A DNA stretch of 64,000 nucleotides from Enterobacter kobei. GTDB taxonomy: Bacteria > Pseudomonadota > Gammaproteobacteria > Enterobacterales > Enterobacteriaceae. Below the pieces are notes generated by a model. The model made no database searches. It was not told where the DNA came from and saw only the letters and a list, made by a program, of their open reading frames with translations. The position numbers and the translations under genes were made by a program. The DNA is taken from assembly GCF_018323985.1 (NCBI RefSeq), contig NZ_AP024590.1, positions 4,526,001 through 4,590,000 on the forward strand, written 5' to 3'. This document shows, one piece after another, positions 40,718-54,526 of this stretch; positions within the stretch are counted from its first letter, which is position 1; every line of letters begins with the position of its first letter.

Positions 40718-40982
40718 TGCACACTACTTTACCTTTTTGACGAAAACTCACAAGCATGTAACACGCTGTAAAGCGTGCTTTCGGAAAATTCCATACATTC
40801 AATCACTTATTTATCAATGATTTATATAAACGGCGCTCTGCAACTATTCTTAAATGTCCCATAACACCTGTGGCTAATGTCTCACAAAGAGAAGGGCTAA
40901 TGGCGACCCGTGGTGAGAAAACCAGCCTTTTCCTGGCGTTCAGGTATAATCCCCCAAAGCTTTATTTATGGAGACGACCGCT

Positions 40983-41609
40983 TTGACTAAATTGAATTAT
41001 CATCAGACGCATTTTGTGATCAGTGCGCCTGATATTCGCCACTTGCCAGCCGATACCGGAATTGAAGTGGCCTTTGCAGGCCGTTCCAACGCTGGCAAAT
41101 CAAGCGCGCTGAATACCCTGACTAACCAGAAGAGTCTGGCGCGTACGTCCAAAACCCCGGGCCGTACCCAGCTTATCAATCTCTTTGAAGTTTCCGAGGG
41201 TAAGCGCCTGGTGGACTTACCGGGTTATGGCTACGCCGAAGTGCCGGAAGAGATGAAAATCAAGTGGCAGCGCGCGCTGGGCGAATACCTGGAAAAACGC
41301 CAGTGTTTGCAGGGCGTGGTGATCCTGATGGATATCCGTCATCCGTTAAAAGATCTCGATCAGCAGATGATCCTGTGGGCCGTTGAGAGCGATATTCAGG
41401 TGCTGGTATTGCTGACCAAAGCCGACAAACTGGCGAGCGGCGCGCGCAAGGCGCAGGTCAAGATGGTGCGTGACGCCGTGTTGGCGTTTAACGGTGATGT
41501 GCAGGTAGAAGCCTTCTCGTCTCTGAAAAAGATTGGCGTTGATAAGCTGAGTGAAAAGCTGGATACCTGGTTTAACGGCGTGCCGACAGCAGAAGAAAGC
41601 GCAGAATAA
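40983..41609 (+). CDS. engB: Ribosome-biogenesis GTPase EngB/YsxC (YihA)
   Basis: 208 residues from a TTG start (MTKLNYHQTHFV), chosen because GGAG lies nine bases upstream and because E. coli uses the same position. An in-frame ATG five codons earlier overlaps this ribosome site. GTPase for 50S assembly with G1 GRSNAGKSS (about residues 34-42), G2 KTPGRTQ, G3 DLPGYGYAE (about 75-83) and G4 LLTKADKL (about 142-149). A hairpin with T7 (41613-41647) follows the stop. Confidence 0.93.
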   Translation: MTKLNYHQTHFVISAPDIRHLPADTGIEVAFAGRSNAGKSSALNTLTNQKSLARTSKTPGRTQLINLFEVSEGKRLVDLPGYGYAEVPEEMKIKWQRALGEYLEKRQCLQGVVILMDIRHPLKDLDQQMILWAVESDIQVLVLLTKADKLASGARKAQVKMVRDAVLAFNGDVQVEAFSSLKKIGVDKLSEKLDTWFNGVPTAEESAE

Positions 41610-41659
41610 GAACGGGCGCGGCAGGCCGCTGCGCACGCTTTTTTTATCGCTTTGCACAA

Positions 41660-41768
41660 TAAAAAACGCCCCAGTCATTACTGACTGGGGCGGCTAAAAT
41701 ATTCAGCCAAATCCGATTACGTGAAGTAAAAGGTCTGAAAGATAGAACATCTTACCTCTGTACCCTAC
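41660..41768 (-). ncRNA. spf: Spot 42 small RNA
   Basis: About 109 bases on the minus strand between engB and polA, almost identical to E. coli Spot 42: 5' GTAGGGTACAGAGGTAAGAT, then the unstructured U-rich segments, and the terminator CGCCCCAGTCAG-TAATGACTGGGGCG followed by U6. Hfq-dependent repressor of catabolic genes, itself repressed by CRP-cAMP. Upstream on the minus strand TAGAGT fits the -10 box. Confidence 0.95.
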
Positions 41769-41916
41769 GTCGTTAACTCTACTCTTTTTTCAGACGGACA
41801 CAAAGTGCTTTTTGTAATTTTTTTTCATTCTTTACATAGCGAATTCTAATGATTGTCACAAAACGTGCGGCGTTATGTTGCTTACTTACATAAACGCCGC
41901 GTTATTCAGTGAACCC

Positions 41917-44703
41917 TTAGTGCGCCTGATCCCAGTTTTCACCACTGCCCACTTCCACCAGCAACGGCACATCCAGCGTAGTGCTGTTTTCCATCAGCTC
42001 ATGGATCTTTTTAGATACCGCCTCGACGTCATCTTTGTGCACTTCGAACACCAGTTCATCGTGAACCTGCATGATCATACGCACGCGCGGTTTTTCCGTT
42101 TCTAACCAGCGATCGACGGCAATCATTGCACGCTTAATGATGTCTGCGGCGGTACCCTGCATCGGCGCGTTAATCGCCGCACGTTCAGCACCAGCACGGC
42201 GTGCGCCATTGCTGGATTTGATGTCCGGCAAATAGAGACGACGCCCGTCCAGCGTTTCCACGTAGCCCTGCTCTTTGGCCTGTGCGCGGGTACGTTCCAT
42301 GTATTCCTGCACGCCAGGGTAGCGCTCAAAATACAGGTCCATATACTTCTGCGATTCGCGGCGCGGAATATTGAGCTGGCGGGACAAGCCAAAGGCGCTC
42401 ATCCCGTAGATCAAACCAAAGTTAATGGCTTTGGCGCTGCGGCGCTGTTCATTGGATACGCTTTCCAGCGGCATCCCGAAGACTTCTGCCGCGGTCGCAC
42501 GATGAATATCCTTCCCTTCAGCAAAGGCTGACAGCAGGCCTTTATCGCGCGACAGATGCGCCATAATGCGCAGCTCGATTTGCGAGTAGTCGGCAGAGAC
42601 AATCAAATAATCCTCCGGCGCGATAAACGCCTGGCGGATACGTCGCCCTTCCTCGTTGCGCACCGGGATGTTCTGCAGGTTAGGATCGGTCGATGACAGC
42701 CTGCCCGTCGCGGTCACGGCCTGATGATAAGAGGTGTGCACGCGGCCGGTTTTAGGGTTGATCATCAGCGGCAGCTTGTCGGTGTAGGTTGATTTCAGCT
42801 TCGACAGCCCGCGATGCTCAAGAATAATTTTCGGCAGCGGGTAGTCCAGCGCCAGCTCTTCCAGCACTTCTTCAGACGTGGACGGCGCACCGCCCGGCGT
42901 TTTCTTCAGTGGCTTGATACCCTGTTTTTCGAACAGGATGGTCTGCAACTGCTTGGTGGAGGCCAGGTTAAACGGCTCGCCTGCAATGTCGTGGGCGATT
43001 TTTTCAAGCTCCGCCAGACGCAGCGTAATTTCGCCGGAATGCTTGTGCAGCACCGCCGGATCGATTTTCACGCCGTTGCGTTCAATGCGTGAAAGTACCG
43101 GCACCAGCGGCATCTCGATATTGTTGAAAATATTCAGCGGACCGGCGTGCTGTTGCAGCTTCGGCCACATTTTCAAATGCAGTTGCAGGGTGACGTCGGC
43201 ATCTTCAGCCGCATAACGACCGGCCTGCTCCAGATCGATCTGATTAAAGGTCAGCTGATTTTTGCCTTTACCGGCAATCTGCTCAAAAGTGATAGTAGTG
43301 TGCTTCAGCCAGCGATCGGCGAGGGTATCCATATCATGTCGCCCCACCACGCTGTCCAGAATGTATGATTCCAGCATGGTATCGAAAGCGATGCCGCGCA
43401 GTTCAATACCGTAATTTTGCAGGATGCCACGGTCGAATTTCAGGTTTTGCCCGACCTTTAGCACCTTTTCATTTTCCAGCAGCGGCGTGAGCAGCTCGAG
43501 CGCCCGTTCACGGGCGATCTGTTCCGGCGCATCCAGATAGTCATGGGCAACAGGAATGTAAATCGCAACGCCGGGCTCTACCGCAAAAGAGAGGCCCACC
43601 AGATTAGCGCTGACATTTTCCAGGCTATCGGTTTCGGTATCAAAGGCGAGAACCGGAGCCTTTTCCAGGCGCGGGATCCAGGCTTTTAATGTCTCTTCGT
43701 CGAGAATGGTCAGGTGATTATCAGCGGAGAGCACAGTGGCTGGCTCATCATCTTCTTCAACAACGACGGCAGCTTCAAACGGTCGGGCCGGGGATTTAGC
43801 GCCTCTGACCTGCAACCATTTCCCGGCTTCCAGATCGGCCGTCCAGCGTTTGAAGTCGTATTTCTGGAACATCGCCATCAGCTCTTCAACGGCGGGGGCT
43901 TGAACTTCAAGCTTGTCACAGGTAAGTTCCAGCTCAACATCCGTTTTGATGGTGGCCAGCTGATAAGAGAGGTATGCCACTTCTTTGTTTTGTTCCAGTT
44001 TCGCGGCCATGGTTTTTGCGCCACGGAACGACAGGCTGGCAATTTTATCCGACTCGGCATACAGCGTATCCAGCCCGCCCAGCCCCTGTAACAACGCCTG
44101 CGCGGTTTTCTCACCTACGCCTGGTACACCCGGGATGTTATCCGAGGAATCCCCCATCAGGGCGAGGAAGTCGATAATCAGCTCCGGCGGTACGCCGTAT
44201 TTGCTCACTACCTCTTCCGGACCAAGAATAGTATTGCTCATGGTATTGATCAGCGTGATCCCCGGCGTGACCAGTTGCGCCATGTCTTTATCACCGGTGC
44301 TGATCAGCACCGGGCGGCCCATTTTTTCGGCTTCACGCGCCAGGGTGCCGATTACGTCATCGGCTTCAACGCCAGACACCGCCATTAACGGCAGACCCAT
44401 CGCTTTTACCATCGCATGCAGCGGTTCGATTTGCGCACGCAGATCGTCCGGCATCGGTGGTCGGTGAGATTTGTAGTGTTCAAACAACTCGTCGCGGAAG
44501 GTCTTGCCCTTGGCATCAAACACCACAGCAGCATGTGTCGGCTGGTACTGAAGGATCAGGCTTCTGAGCATATTCAGCACACCGTACATCGCACCGGTCG
44601 GTTCACCGGCGCTGTTAGTCAGGGGCGGAAACGCATGGTAAGCGCGATAAAGGTAAGACGAGCCGTCAACAAGGATAAGTGGGTTTTCTGGGATCTGAAC
44701 CAT
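41917..44703 (-). CDS. polA: DNA polymerase I
   Basis: 928 residues, the E. coli length. The 5'-3' exonuclease domain (residues 1 to about 290) has VDGSSYLYRAYHAFP and GVEADDVIGTLA, and the helix-hairpin-helix DNIPGVPGVGEKTA. The 3'-5' exonuclease domain has FDTETDSL (about 352-359) and YAAEDADVTL. The polymerase domain contains motif A DYSQIELRIMAHLS (about 705-718), the O-helix RRSAKAINFGLIYG and motif C QVHDELVFEV (about 880-889). It repairs DNA and removes Okazaki primers. Confidence 0.98.
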   Translation of the reverse strand: MVQIPENPLILVDGSSYLYRAYHAFPPLTNSAGEPTGAMYGVLNMLRSLILQYQPTHAAVVFDAKGKTFRDELFEHYKSHRPPMPDDLRAQIEPLHAMVKAMGLPLMAVSGVEADDVIGTLAREAEKMGRPVLISTGDKDMAQLVTPGITLINTMSNTILGPEEVVSKYGVPPELIIDFLALMGDSSDNIPGVPGVGEKTAQALLQGLGGLDTLYAESDKIASLSFRGAKTMAAKLEQNKEVAYLSYQLATIKTDVELELTCDKLEVQAPAVEELMAMFQKYDFKRWTADLEAGKWLQVRGAKSPARPFEAAVVVEEDDEPATVLSADNHLTILDEETLKAWIPRLEKAPVLAFDTETDSLENVSANLVGLSFAVEPGVAIYIPVAHDYLDAPEQIARERALELLTPLLENEKVLKVGQNLKFDRGILQNYGIELRGIAFDTMLESYILDSVVGRHDMDTLADRWLKHTTITFEQIAGKGKNQLTFNQIDLEQAGRYAAEDADVTLQLHLKMWPKLQQHAGPLNIFNNIEMPLVPVLSRIERNGVKIDPAVLHKHSGEITLRLAELEKIAHDIAGEPFNLASTKQLQTILFEKQGIKPLKKTPGGAPSTSEEVLEELALDYPLPKIILEHRGLSKLKSTYTDKLPLMINPKTGRVHTSYHQAVTATGRLSSTDPNLQNIPVRNEEGRRIRQAFIAPEDYLIVSADYSQIELRIMAHLSRDKGLLSAFAEGKDIHRATAAEVFGMPLESVSNEQRRSAKAINFGLIYGMSAFGLSRQLNIPRRESQKYMDLYFERYPGVQEYMERTRAQAKEQGYVETLDGRRLYLPDIKSSNGARRAGAERAAINAPMQGTAADIIKRAMIAVDRWLETEKPRVRMIMQVHDELVFEVHKDDVEAVSKKIHELMENSTTLDVPLLVEVGSGENWDQAH

Positions 44704-45054
44704 GATGTCCGTGCCTGTTTATTAAATTATGGTTAAAGGATGCCACAGACCGGCGCAAACTTCAGTTTTTCGCCGAATTTGCAGGAAAAGATTTCTGGAT
44801 CTCCGGGATCTCTCGCAACGTTATTCTGTGGATAAGTTTGTGAATTATTTCTTTGACACTGGATAATTGTGCTTTTTAAGGCATCGATGGTTTAAAAATG
44901 TCATTTATAATCAATGTAATAAAAGCATATCAGGGATCGTTATTGCGGATCGATGACAATTTACTCCATGTGGATATAAGCGTTTGCTCTGAACGGAGAT
45001 CGGGCCAATGGGGTGTAAAAGGAGGAAGTGATCGTAAGACGCGGCATCAGCAGG
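44704..45054. other. Gene-free interval between polA and dsbA, with one DnaA box
   Basis: About 350 bases where E. coli has yihF and yihG. I see no ORF with a ribosome site and no clear remnant of either gene. The interval holds the polA upstream region and a perfect DnaA box (TTATCCACA on the minus strand, 44827-44835). An A+T-rich tract lies near 44870-44935. Confidence 0.6.
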
Positions 45055-45060
45055 AAAAAG

Positions 45061-45087
45061 ACAACGCCGATCGATGATCGGCGTTGT
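45061..45087 (-). terminator. Terminator of dsbA
   Basis: Stem ACAACGCCGATC / GATCGGCGTTGT with a three-base loop, followed on the minus strand by CTTTTTCC, just after the dsbA stop. Confidence 0.85.
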
Positions 45088-45093
45088 TAAAAC

Positions 45094-45717
45094 TTACTTC
45101 AGCGAAACGAGGTGCTTAACGGTATCAGCATATTGCTGGACAAAAACGTCCATATTGCTGGTATCCATACCTTGTGGGTTGAGCTGATATTTACCGTTAA
45201 CGAACATGGCCGGTACGCCCTGCAGTTGCAGATCGGCTGCAGCTTTCTCCTGCTGTGCAACCAGCGATTTCACCACGAAGCTGTTTAACGCAGCATCGTA
45301 ATCTTCACCTTTTACGCCTGCATCGACAAACACTTTACGAATGTCAGCAACGTTCTGCACAGTCTGGGTTTTCTGTACCGCTTCGAACATAGGGGCTGTG
45401 ATTTTATCTTCCACGCCCAGCGCCATTGCCACTGCCCATGCCTGTGTCAAATCCTTGCCCAGCGGGCCGAGGAATTCCACATGGTATTTGGTCATTTTGG
45501 TACCTTCCGGCAGCGTTTTCTTCACGGCATCAGAGATGTGCCAGACGCGTTCAAAATCATAGCAGTGCGGGCAATAGAACGAGAAAAACTCCAGAACCTG
45601 AGGCTCTCCGGCTACGGGTTTATCAAGGGTAGTATATTGCTTGCCGTCGGTGAACTGCGCAGCGGAAGCGCTGAATGCCAGAATCATACCTGCCAGCGCC
45701 AGCCAAATCTTCTTCAT
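45094..45717 (-). CDS. dsbA: Periplasmic thiol:disulfide oxidoreductase DsbA
   Basis: 207 residues with a signal peptide (MKKIWLALAGMILAFSASA, cut before AQ). Thioredoxin-fold enzyme that introduces disulfides into secreted proteins and is reoxidised by DsbB. Active site CPHC in FSFYCPHCYDFE (Cys30 and Cys33 of the mature protein); the cis-proline loop is GVPAMFVNG. It follows srkA with a 26-base gap and is probably partly co-transcribed, as in E. coli where the Cpx system acts on the upstream promoter. Confidence 0.97.
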   Translation of the reverse strand: MKKIWLALAGMILAFSASAAQFTDGKQYTTLDKPVAGEPQVLEFFSFYCPHCYDFERVWHISDAVKKTLPEGTKMTKYHVEFLGPLGKDLTQAWAVAMALGVEDKITAPMFEAVQKTQTVQNVADIRKVFVDAGVKGEDYDAALNSFVVKSLVAQQEKAAADLQLQGVPAMFVNGKYQLNPQGMDTSNMDVFVQQYADTVKHLVSLK

Positions 45718-45743
45718 GTTAATGCTCTCCTGGATGTTTCACG

Positions 45744-46730
45744 TTAATACATGGGTGTTAATTGCAGAGGCGGCTCACGAAGAACCTTAACCTGCTCAAT
45801 AAAAGTCATGGTTTGCTGATGCCAGTAATCTTCCCCTGTCAGCCACGGGAAGTTTCTGGGGAACGCCGGATCGCCCCAACGCCTAATGAGCCATGCGAGG
45901 TAATAAACCTGACGCATGGCGCGTAATGGTTCAATAAGTGCCAGTTCGTCAGTATTAAACTCACTGAACTCCTCATAGGCCTCGATAATCATTTCCAGCT
46001 GCATGCGCTGTTCGGCTTTGTCGCCGTTAAGCAGCATCCACAGATCCTGTACTGCCGGGCCATTGCGCGCGTCATCTAAATCAACAAACAGCGGGCCGTC
46101 GCGCCACAGAATATTGCCGGCGTGACAGTCTCCGTGCAGACGCAGCTGGGTAAAGCGGTTATGCCATTGCCCCATGACTTCATCGATCAGCGTATCAGTG
46201 GCACGCAGGAAAGCGTCTTTAAGCCCTGATGGGATCAAGGCGGCGTTTTCAAAAACGGCACGAGGTTCAAGCAGGTATTCATTAACGCCGATTTCCGGAC
46301 GGAAGGTGAAACAGGTTTTACGTCCGGTCTGGTGCAGACGGCCCAGATAGCGGCCAACCCATTCCATTTGATCAAGGCTGTCGGACTCAAACTGTCGACC
46401 ACCGAGGCTGGGAAAGACCGCATAATAAAAACCCTGATGGGTGAGCAGCGTCTGACCGTTAAACGAAATGGGGGCAGCAACCGGGACTTCATCACTCAGC
46501 AGTGCTTCTGCAAACTGGTGCTCTTCGCGAATTTGATCCGCAGACCAGCGTTGAGGACGGTAGAACTTCACCACAAAGCGGCGACGGTCTTCATCCTGGA
46601 ACTGATAGACACGGTTTTCATAGCTGTTAAGCGGGGTGAGACCAGAATCAACCCGGATCCCCTGCGCGAACAGCGCATCCATGATGGTATCCGGGTGTAG
46701 CGTCTGGAAAGTAAAAGCGTTTTCGGTCAT
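45744..46730 (-). CDS. srkA: Stress response kinase A
   Basis: 328 residues. Ser/Thr kinase of the aminoglycoside-phosphotransferase-like fold, formerly YihE/RdoA, controlled by Cpx in E. coli and protective against MazEF-type death. The catalytic loop LHGDCHAGNILW (Asp near residue 201) and the metal motif FVDLDDARNGPAVQDLWML (about 215-233) are intact. The N-terminal lobe contains ENRVYQFQDEDRRRFVVKFY. Dimension and position match E. coli. Confidence 0.96.
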   Translation of the reverse strand: MTENAFTFQTLHPDTIMDALFAQGIRVDSGLTPLNSYENRVYQFQDEDRRRFVVKFYRPQRWSADQIREEHQFAEALLSDEVPVAAPISFNGQTLLTHQGFYYAVFPSLGGRQFESDSLDQMEWVGRYLGRLHQTGRKTCFTFRPEIGVNEYLLEPRAVFENAALIPSGLKDAFLRATDTLIDEVMGQWHNRFTQLRLHGDCHAGNILWRDGPLFVDLDDARNGPAVQDLWMLLNGDKAEQRMQLEMIIEAYEEFSEFNTDELALIEPLRAMRQVYYLAWLIRRWGDPAFPRNFPWLTGEDYWHQQTMTFIEQVKVLREPPLQLTPMY

Positions 46731-46806
46731 CCCAAGTTCCGGAAATTACTGCGAATGACTCAGAATATCATTTTGTGGCGATTTCGGTGGCGCCGCTTAC
46801 AAGCTT

Positions 46807-47076
46807 TTACTCTTTAATTACGCCACGCGCGCGCAGCAGGGCGGTTTTGAAATCCTCTTCGTAATCTTTCTGGATCCCCGGGATCACCGCATCTTTCGCG
46901 GAATCGCGCATTTTAAGTTGGTAGATCAGAATATCGTCAGAAAGGTCAGCAAGTTCGCCTTCAAAACCTGACTCCTGCGCAAGTTTCTGCAAAAATTGCA
47001 TCAGGTTAAGTTCCGGCTCTTTTTGCCAGGCTGGCTGGAGGAGTTCAATGACTTCGTTCAGGCGTTTACATTTCAT
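46807..47076 (-). CDS. yihD: YihD family protein (DUF1040)
   Basis: 89 residues, as in E. coli. Small, mostly helical cytoplasmic protein of unknown function, conserved beside srkA and mobA. The conserved C-terminal segment AVIPGIQKDYEEDFKTALLR is present. An AAGGAG site precedes the ATG. It is divergent from mobA. Confidence 0.93.
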   Translation of the reverse strand: MKCKRLNEVIELLQPAWQKEPELNLMQFLQKLAQESGFEGELADLSDDILIYQLKMRDSAKDAVIPGIQKDYEEDFKTALLRARGVIKE

Positions 47077-47147
47077 GCTCAGTGCTCCTTACTTTTGATT
47101 AAAGACACGTTAGCAGGGTCAAACCCACAATAAAAGAGGCGATATTG

Positions 47148-47732
47148 GTGAATCAGTCTGAGGCTATCACCGGCGTTGTGCTGGCGGGCGGTAAAGCCAC
47201 GCGCATGGGCGGTAAAGATAAGGGATTACTGGAGCTTAACGGTCAGCCGTTATGGCAGCATGTTGCCGGTAAACTGGCCGGGCAGGTGGATACCGTGGTC
47301 ATCAGCGCTAACAGGAATCTGGGGGGTTATCAGGCGAGCGGTTATCCGGTCATTCAGGATTCATTGCCTGGTTTTCCTGGCCCACTGGCGGGAATGCTTG
47401 CCGTCATGCAGCAGGTGAACAGCGCGTGGTTTCTGTTTTGCCCGTGTGATACGCCCACCATTCCGAAGGATCTGGCAACGCGACTGCGGGCCGGTCTTAA
47501 CAATGCGCCTGCCGTATGGGTATTCGATGGCGAGCGCGATCATCCGGCTATTGCACTGATGCACCGGCAACTTGTTCCTTTCCTGACAGATTATCTGGCA
47601 TCCGGCGAACGGCGCGTGATGGTAGCTTTGCGTCAGGCCGGGGGAAGAGCGGTAGATTGCAGCGACATACAATCTGCTTTTATAAACGTCAACACGCCAG
47701 AGGATCTGGCTCGCAGGCAGGAACATCAATGA
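47148..47732 (+). CDS. mobA: Molybdenum cofactor guanylyltransferase
   Basis: 194 residues from a GTG (MNQSEAITG), eight bases after AGAGG; a TTG one codon earlier is possible. Transfers GMP to molybdopterin to form the guanine dinucleotide cofactor used by enzymes such as the formate dehydrogenase at the left of the window. The signature GVVLAGGKATRMGGKDKGLL (about residues 8-27), FCPCDTP (about 96-102) and INVNTPEDL near the end are intact. It overlaps mobB by four bases. Confidence 0.95.
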   Translation: MNQSEAITGVVLAGGKATRMGGKDKGLLELNGQPLWQHVAGKLAGQVDTVVISANRNLGGYQASGYPVIQDSLPGFPGPLAGMLAVMQQVNSAWFLFCPCDTPTIPKDLATRLRAGLNNAPAVWVFDGERDHPAIALMHRQLVPFLTDYLASGERRVMVALRQAGGRAVDCSDIQSAFINVNTPEDLARRQEHQ

Positions 47733-48232
47733 TACCTTTACTGGCGATTGCCGCCTGGAGCGGGAGCGGTAAAACGACGCTACTGAAAGCGCTGATCCCC
47801 GTCTTGTGTGCCCGAGGCGTACGTCCGGGGATCATCAAGCATACGCACCACAATATGGATGTCGATAAACCCGGCAAGGACAGCTATGAACTGCGAAAGG
47901 CGGGCGCAGCGCAAACGCTGGTTGCCAGCCAGCAACGCTGGGCACTCATGACCGAGACACCAGAAGAACCGGCGCTGGATCTGGCGTATCTGGCCAGCCG
48001 TATGGACAGCAGTAAACTTGATATTATTCTGGTGGAAGGTTTTAAGCATGAGCCAACGGCAAAGATCGTGCTTTTCCGTCGCGCTGCCGGTCACGATGTA
48101 GACGAACTGATGCTTGATGAGCATGTAGTTGCTGTGGCGAGCGATATCGCGTTAAACGTGAGCGTCCCTACGCTGGATCTGAATGATGTTGAAGCAATTG
48201 CAGACTTTATTCTGGCGTGGATGAAGGGCTGA
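47729..48232 (+). CDS. mobB: Molybdopterin-guanine dinucleotide biosynthesis adapter protein MobB
   Basis: 167 residues from MIPLLAIAAWSG; the frame extends upstream but only inside mobA. GTP-binding P-loop protein with Walker A AAWSGSGKTTLL (residues 8-19) and the switch-like GIIKHTHHNMDVDKPGKDSYEL. It helps MobA but is not essential. The ATG overlaps the mobA stop (ATGA). It converges on the rRNA operon, with a shared terminator. Confidence 0.94.
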   Translation: MIPLLAIAAWSGSGKTTLLKALIPVLCARGVRPGIIKHTHHNMDVDKPGKDSYELRKAGAAQTLVASQQRWALMTETPEEPALDLAYLASRMDSSKLDIILVEGFKHEPTAKIVLFRRAAGHDVDELMLDEHVVAVASDIALNVSVPTLDLNDVEAIADFILAWMKG

Positions 48233-48268
48233 GATAGCCTTCATTTTCATTTTTAAAACACAACGCAA

Positions 48269-48295
48269 AAAGGCCATCCGTGAGGATGGCCTTTC
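48269..48295. terminator. rRNA operon T1-type terminator, shared with mobAB
   Basis: Stem AAAGGCCATCC / GGATGGCCTTT with T residues on the minus-strand side, between the 5S gene and the mobB stop codon. Confidence 0.88.
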
Positions 48296-48305
48296 GCTTG
48301 ATTTG

Positions 48306-48425
48306 ATGCCTGGCAGTTCCCTACTCTCGCATGGGGAGACCCCACACTACCATCGGCGCTACGGCGTTTCACTTCTGAGTTCGGCATGGGGTCAGGTGGG
48401 ACCGCCGCGCTAGTGCCGCCAGGCA
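48306..48425 (-). rRNA. rrf: 5S ribosomal RNA
   Basis: 120 bases on the minus strand, TGCCTGGCGGCACTAGCGCG at the 5' end and CTGCCAGGCAT at the 3' end, pairing as helix I. Clear match to enterobacterial 5S rRNA. Confidence 0.97.
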
Positions 48426-48515
48426 AATTCTGTTCGTCTAACGCCCTGCGGCATTAAACAGTAATCTGTATCAGCTGAAAATCTCTCAAATTCGCCAAAA
48501 CATCTTCGGCGTTGT

Positions 48516-51424
<2,909 letters not shown>

Positions 51425-51633
51425 TCACAACCCGAAGATGTTTCACTTCTGATTGCGAAAATTTGAGAGACTCGAACACACCGTTTTTCTTTTCTTATTA
51501 CGGAGAAAAGAAACAGTGCGTCGTTTCAATTTTCAGCTTGATCCAGATTTTTAAAGAGCAAATATCTCAAACGAGACTCGGAAGTCTGTTTTGAGATACT
51601 GATTGGTTGTGCCTTTCACTCACACCCAGCAAG

Positions 51634-51708
51634 TGGCGTCCCCTAGGGGATTCGAACCCCTGTTGCCGCCGTGAAAGGGCGGAGTCCTAACCGCTAGACG
51701 AAGGGGAC
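51634..51708 (-). tRNA. gltT: tRNA-Glu (anticodon TTC)
   Basis: 75 bases on the minus strand in the 16S-23S spacer. Acceptor stem GTCCCCT / AGGGGAC, anticodon loop CCTTTCACG (TTC), T-loop GGTTCGAATCC and encoded CCA. One tRNA-Glu in the spacer is the rrnB/C/E/G type of E. coli; rrnA has tRNA-Ile and tRNA-Ala instead. The allele name is provisional. Confidence 0.97.
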
Positions 51709-51794
51709 ACGATGTGTCACGACTTCGTAGCCGTCTTGCTCATTACTTTTCATCAGACAATCTGTGTGGACACTGCAAGGCAGGTTCTTTCAGG

Positions 51795-53334
<1,540 letters not shown>

Positions 53335-53816
53335 AAGTTTGATGCTCGTGAATTAAACTTCGTAATGAATTACGTATGTTCACTCCAGAGACTTGGTATT
53401 CATTTAGCGTCCGAAGACGTTTAAGAATCCATGTCCTTGAGTGCCCACACAGATTGTCTGATAAATTGTTAAAGAGCAGTTGCGACGCGCTTTAGCGCTG
53501 TGTCGCGAGGTCCCGTATATTACGTTTTCCTCGTTCAGAGTCAAGCGATTATTTTGCTTTTCTCTGCCGGTCATTCCCGGAGGAAGACCTTCTGACCCGC
53601 TGGCCTGTAAGCCGTTGTTCCGTGTCAGTGGAGGCGCATTATAGGGAGTTATTCCGGGCTGACAACCCTTAATTTCAAAAAACTTTTCAAGCGCGTTTTT
53701 TTTCATCAAAGCGTCGTAAAAATCATCACCATCGGGCGAATTTGCTCTTTTTATCATCGACATCCACCCGCAGATGGCATACTAGAACGTAAAAATGAGA
53801 AACAGGAATGCGACGA
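53335..53816 (-). promoter_or_regulatory. rRNA operon leader, tandem promoters P1 and P2, boxA
   Basis: About 480 bases between the 16S gene and yieP. P1: TTGTCA (53660-53665), 16-base spacer, TATAAT (53638-53643), with a GCGCC discriminator and an A+T-rich UP-like tract upstream. P2: TTGACT (53539-53544), 16-base spacer, TAATAT (53517-53522). The boxA antiterminator TGCTCTTTAACAA lies at 53467-53479 and is followed by the usual leader sequence. This is the standard rrn arrangement. Confidence 0.92.
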
Positions 53817-54515
53817 ATGCCTTTAAGCGCACAACAATTGGCGGCACAAAAGAATCTTTCTTATGTACTGGCTGAAAAACTGGCACAACGGATCTTAACC
53901 GGTGAGTATGCGCCCGGTAGCATCCTGCCCGCCGAGATGGAATTAGGTGAAGCGTTCGGCGTAAGCCGTACCGCCGTAAGAGAAGCCGTAAAGACCCTGA
54001 CCGCCAAAGGCATGGTGCTGCCCCGCCCGCGCATCGGTACCCGCGTGATGCCGAAAAGCAGCTGGAACTTCCTTGATAAAGAACTGCTCTCCTGGTGGAT
54101 GACCGAAGAGAACTTTCAGGAAGTGATCCAGCACTTCCTGGTTCTGCGCAGCACCCTCGAACCTCAGGCATGTCAGCTTGCCGCGCTTCTCGGCAGCGCA
54201 GAGCAGAAAGCGCACCTGAATACGCTAATGAATGAGATGGTGCAATTAAAGAAGCATTTTCAGCGCGAACGCTGGATAGAAGTGGATATGGCCTGGCATG
54301 AACATATCTACGCCATGAGCGGTAATCCGTTCCTTACCTCTTTCGCCGCCCTTTTCCATTCGGTGTACCACACCTACTTCACCTCTATTACGCAAAACGA
54401 AGTGGTTAAACTCGAAAATCATCAGGCGATTGTGGATGCCATTCAGGAAAGTGATGCACAGCGTGCCTATGAGGCCTGCCAGATCTTATTGAATACTCCC
54501 CACCCGGCTAAATAA
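53817..54515 (+). CDS. yieP: GntR/FadR-family regulator YieP
   Basis: 232 residues from MPLSAQQLAAQKN, nine bases after AGGA; an ATG three codons earlier touches that site. The N-terminal winged helix-turn-helix (about residues 14-75; LPAEMELGEAFGVSRTAVRE) is followed by a FadR-type FCD domain with metal-type histidines (DMAWHEHIYAMSGNPF). The regulon is poorly known. As in E. coli it is divergent from the rRNA operon and followed by hsrA, the order found at E. coli rrnC. Confidence 0.93.
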   Translation: MPLSAQQLAAQKNLSYVLAEKLAQRILTGEYAPGSILPAEMELGEAFGVSRTAVREAVKTLTAKGMVLPRPRIGTRVMPKSSWNFLDKELLSWWMTEENFQEVIQHFLVLRSTLEPQACQLAALLGSAEQKAHLNTLMNEMVQLKKHFQRERWIEVDMAWHEHIYAMSGNPFLTSFAALFHSVYHTYFTSITQNEVVKLENHQAIVDAIQESDAQRAYEACQILLNTPHPAK

Positions 54516-54526
54516 CAGGAATTCGC

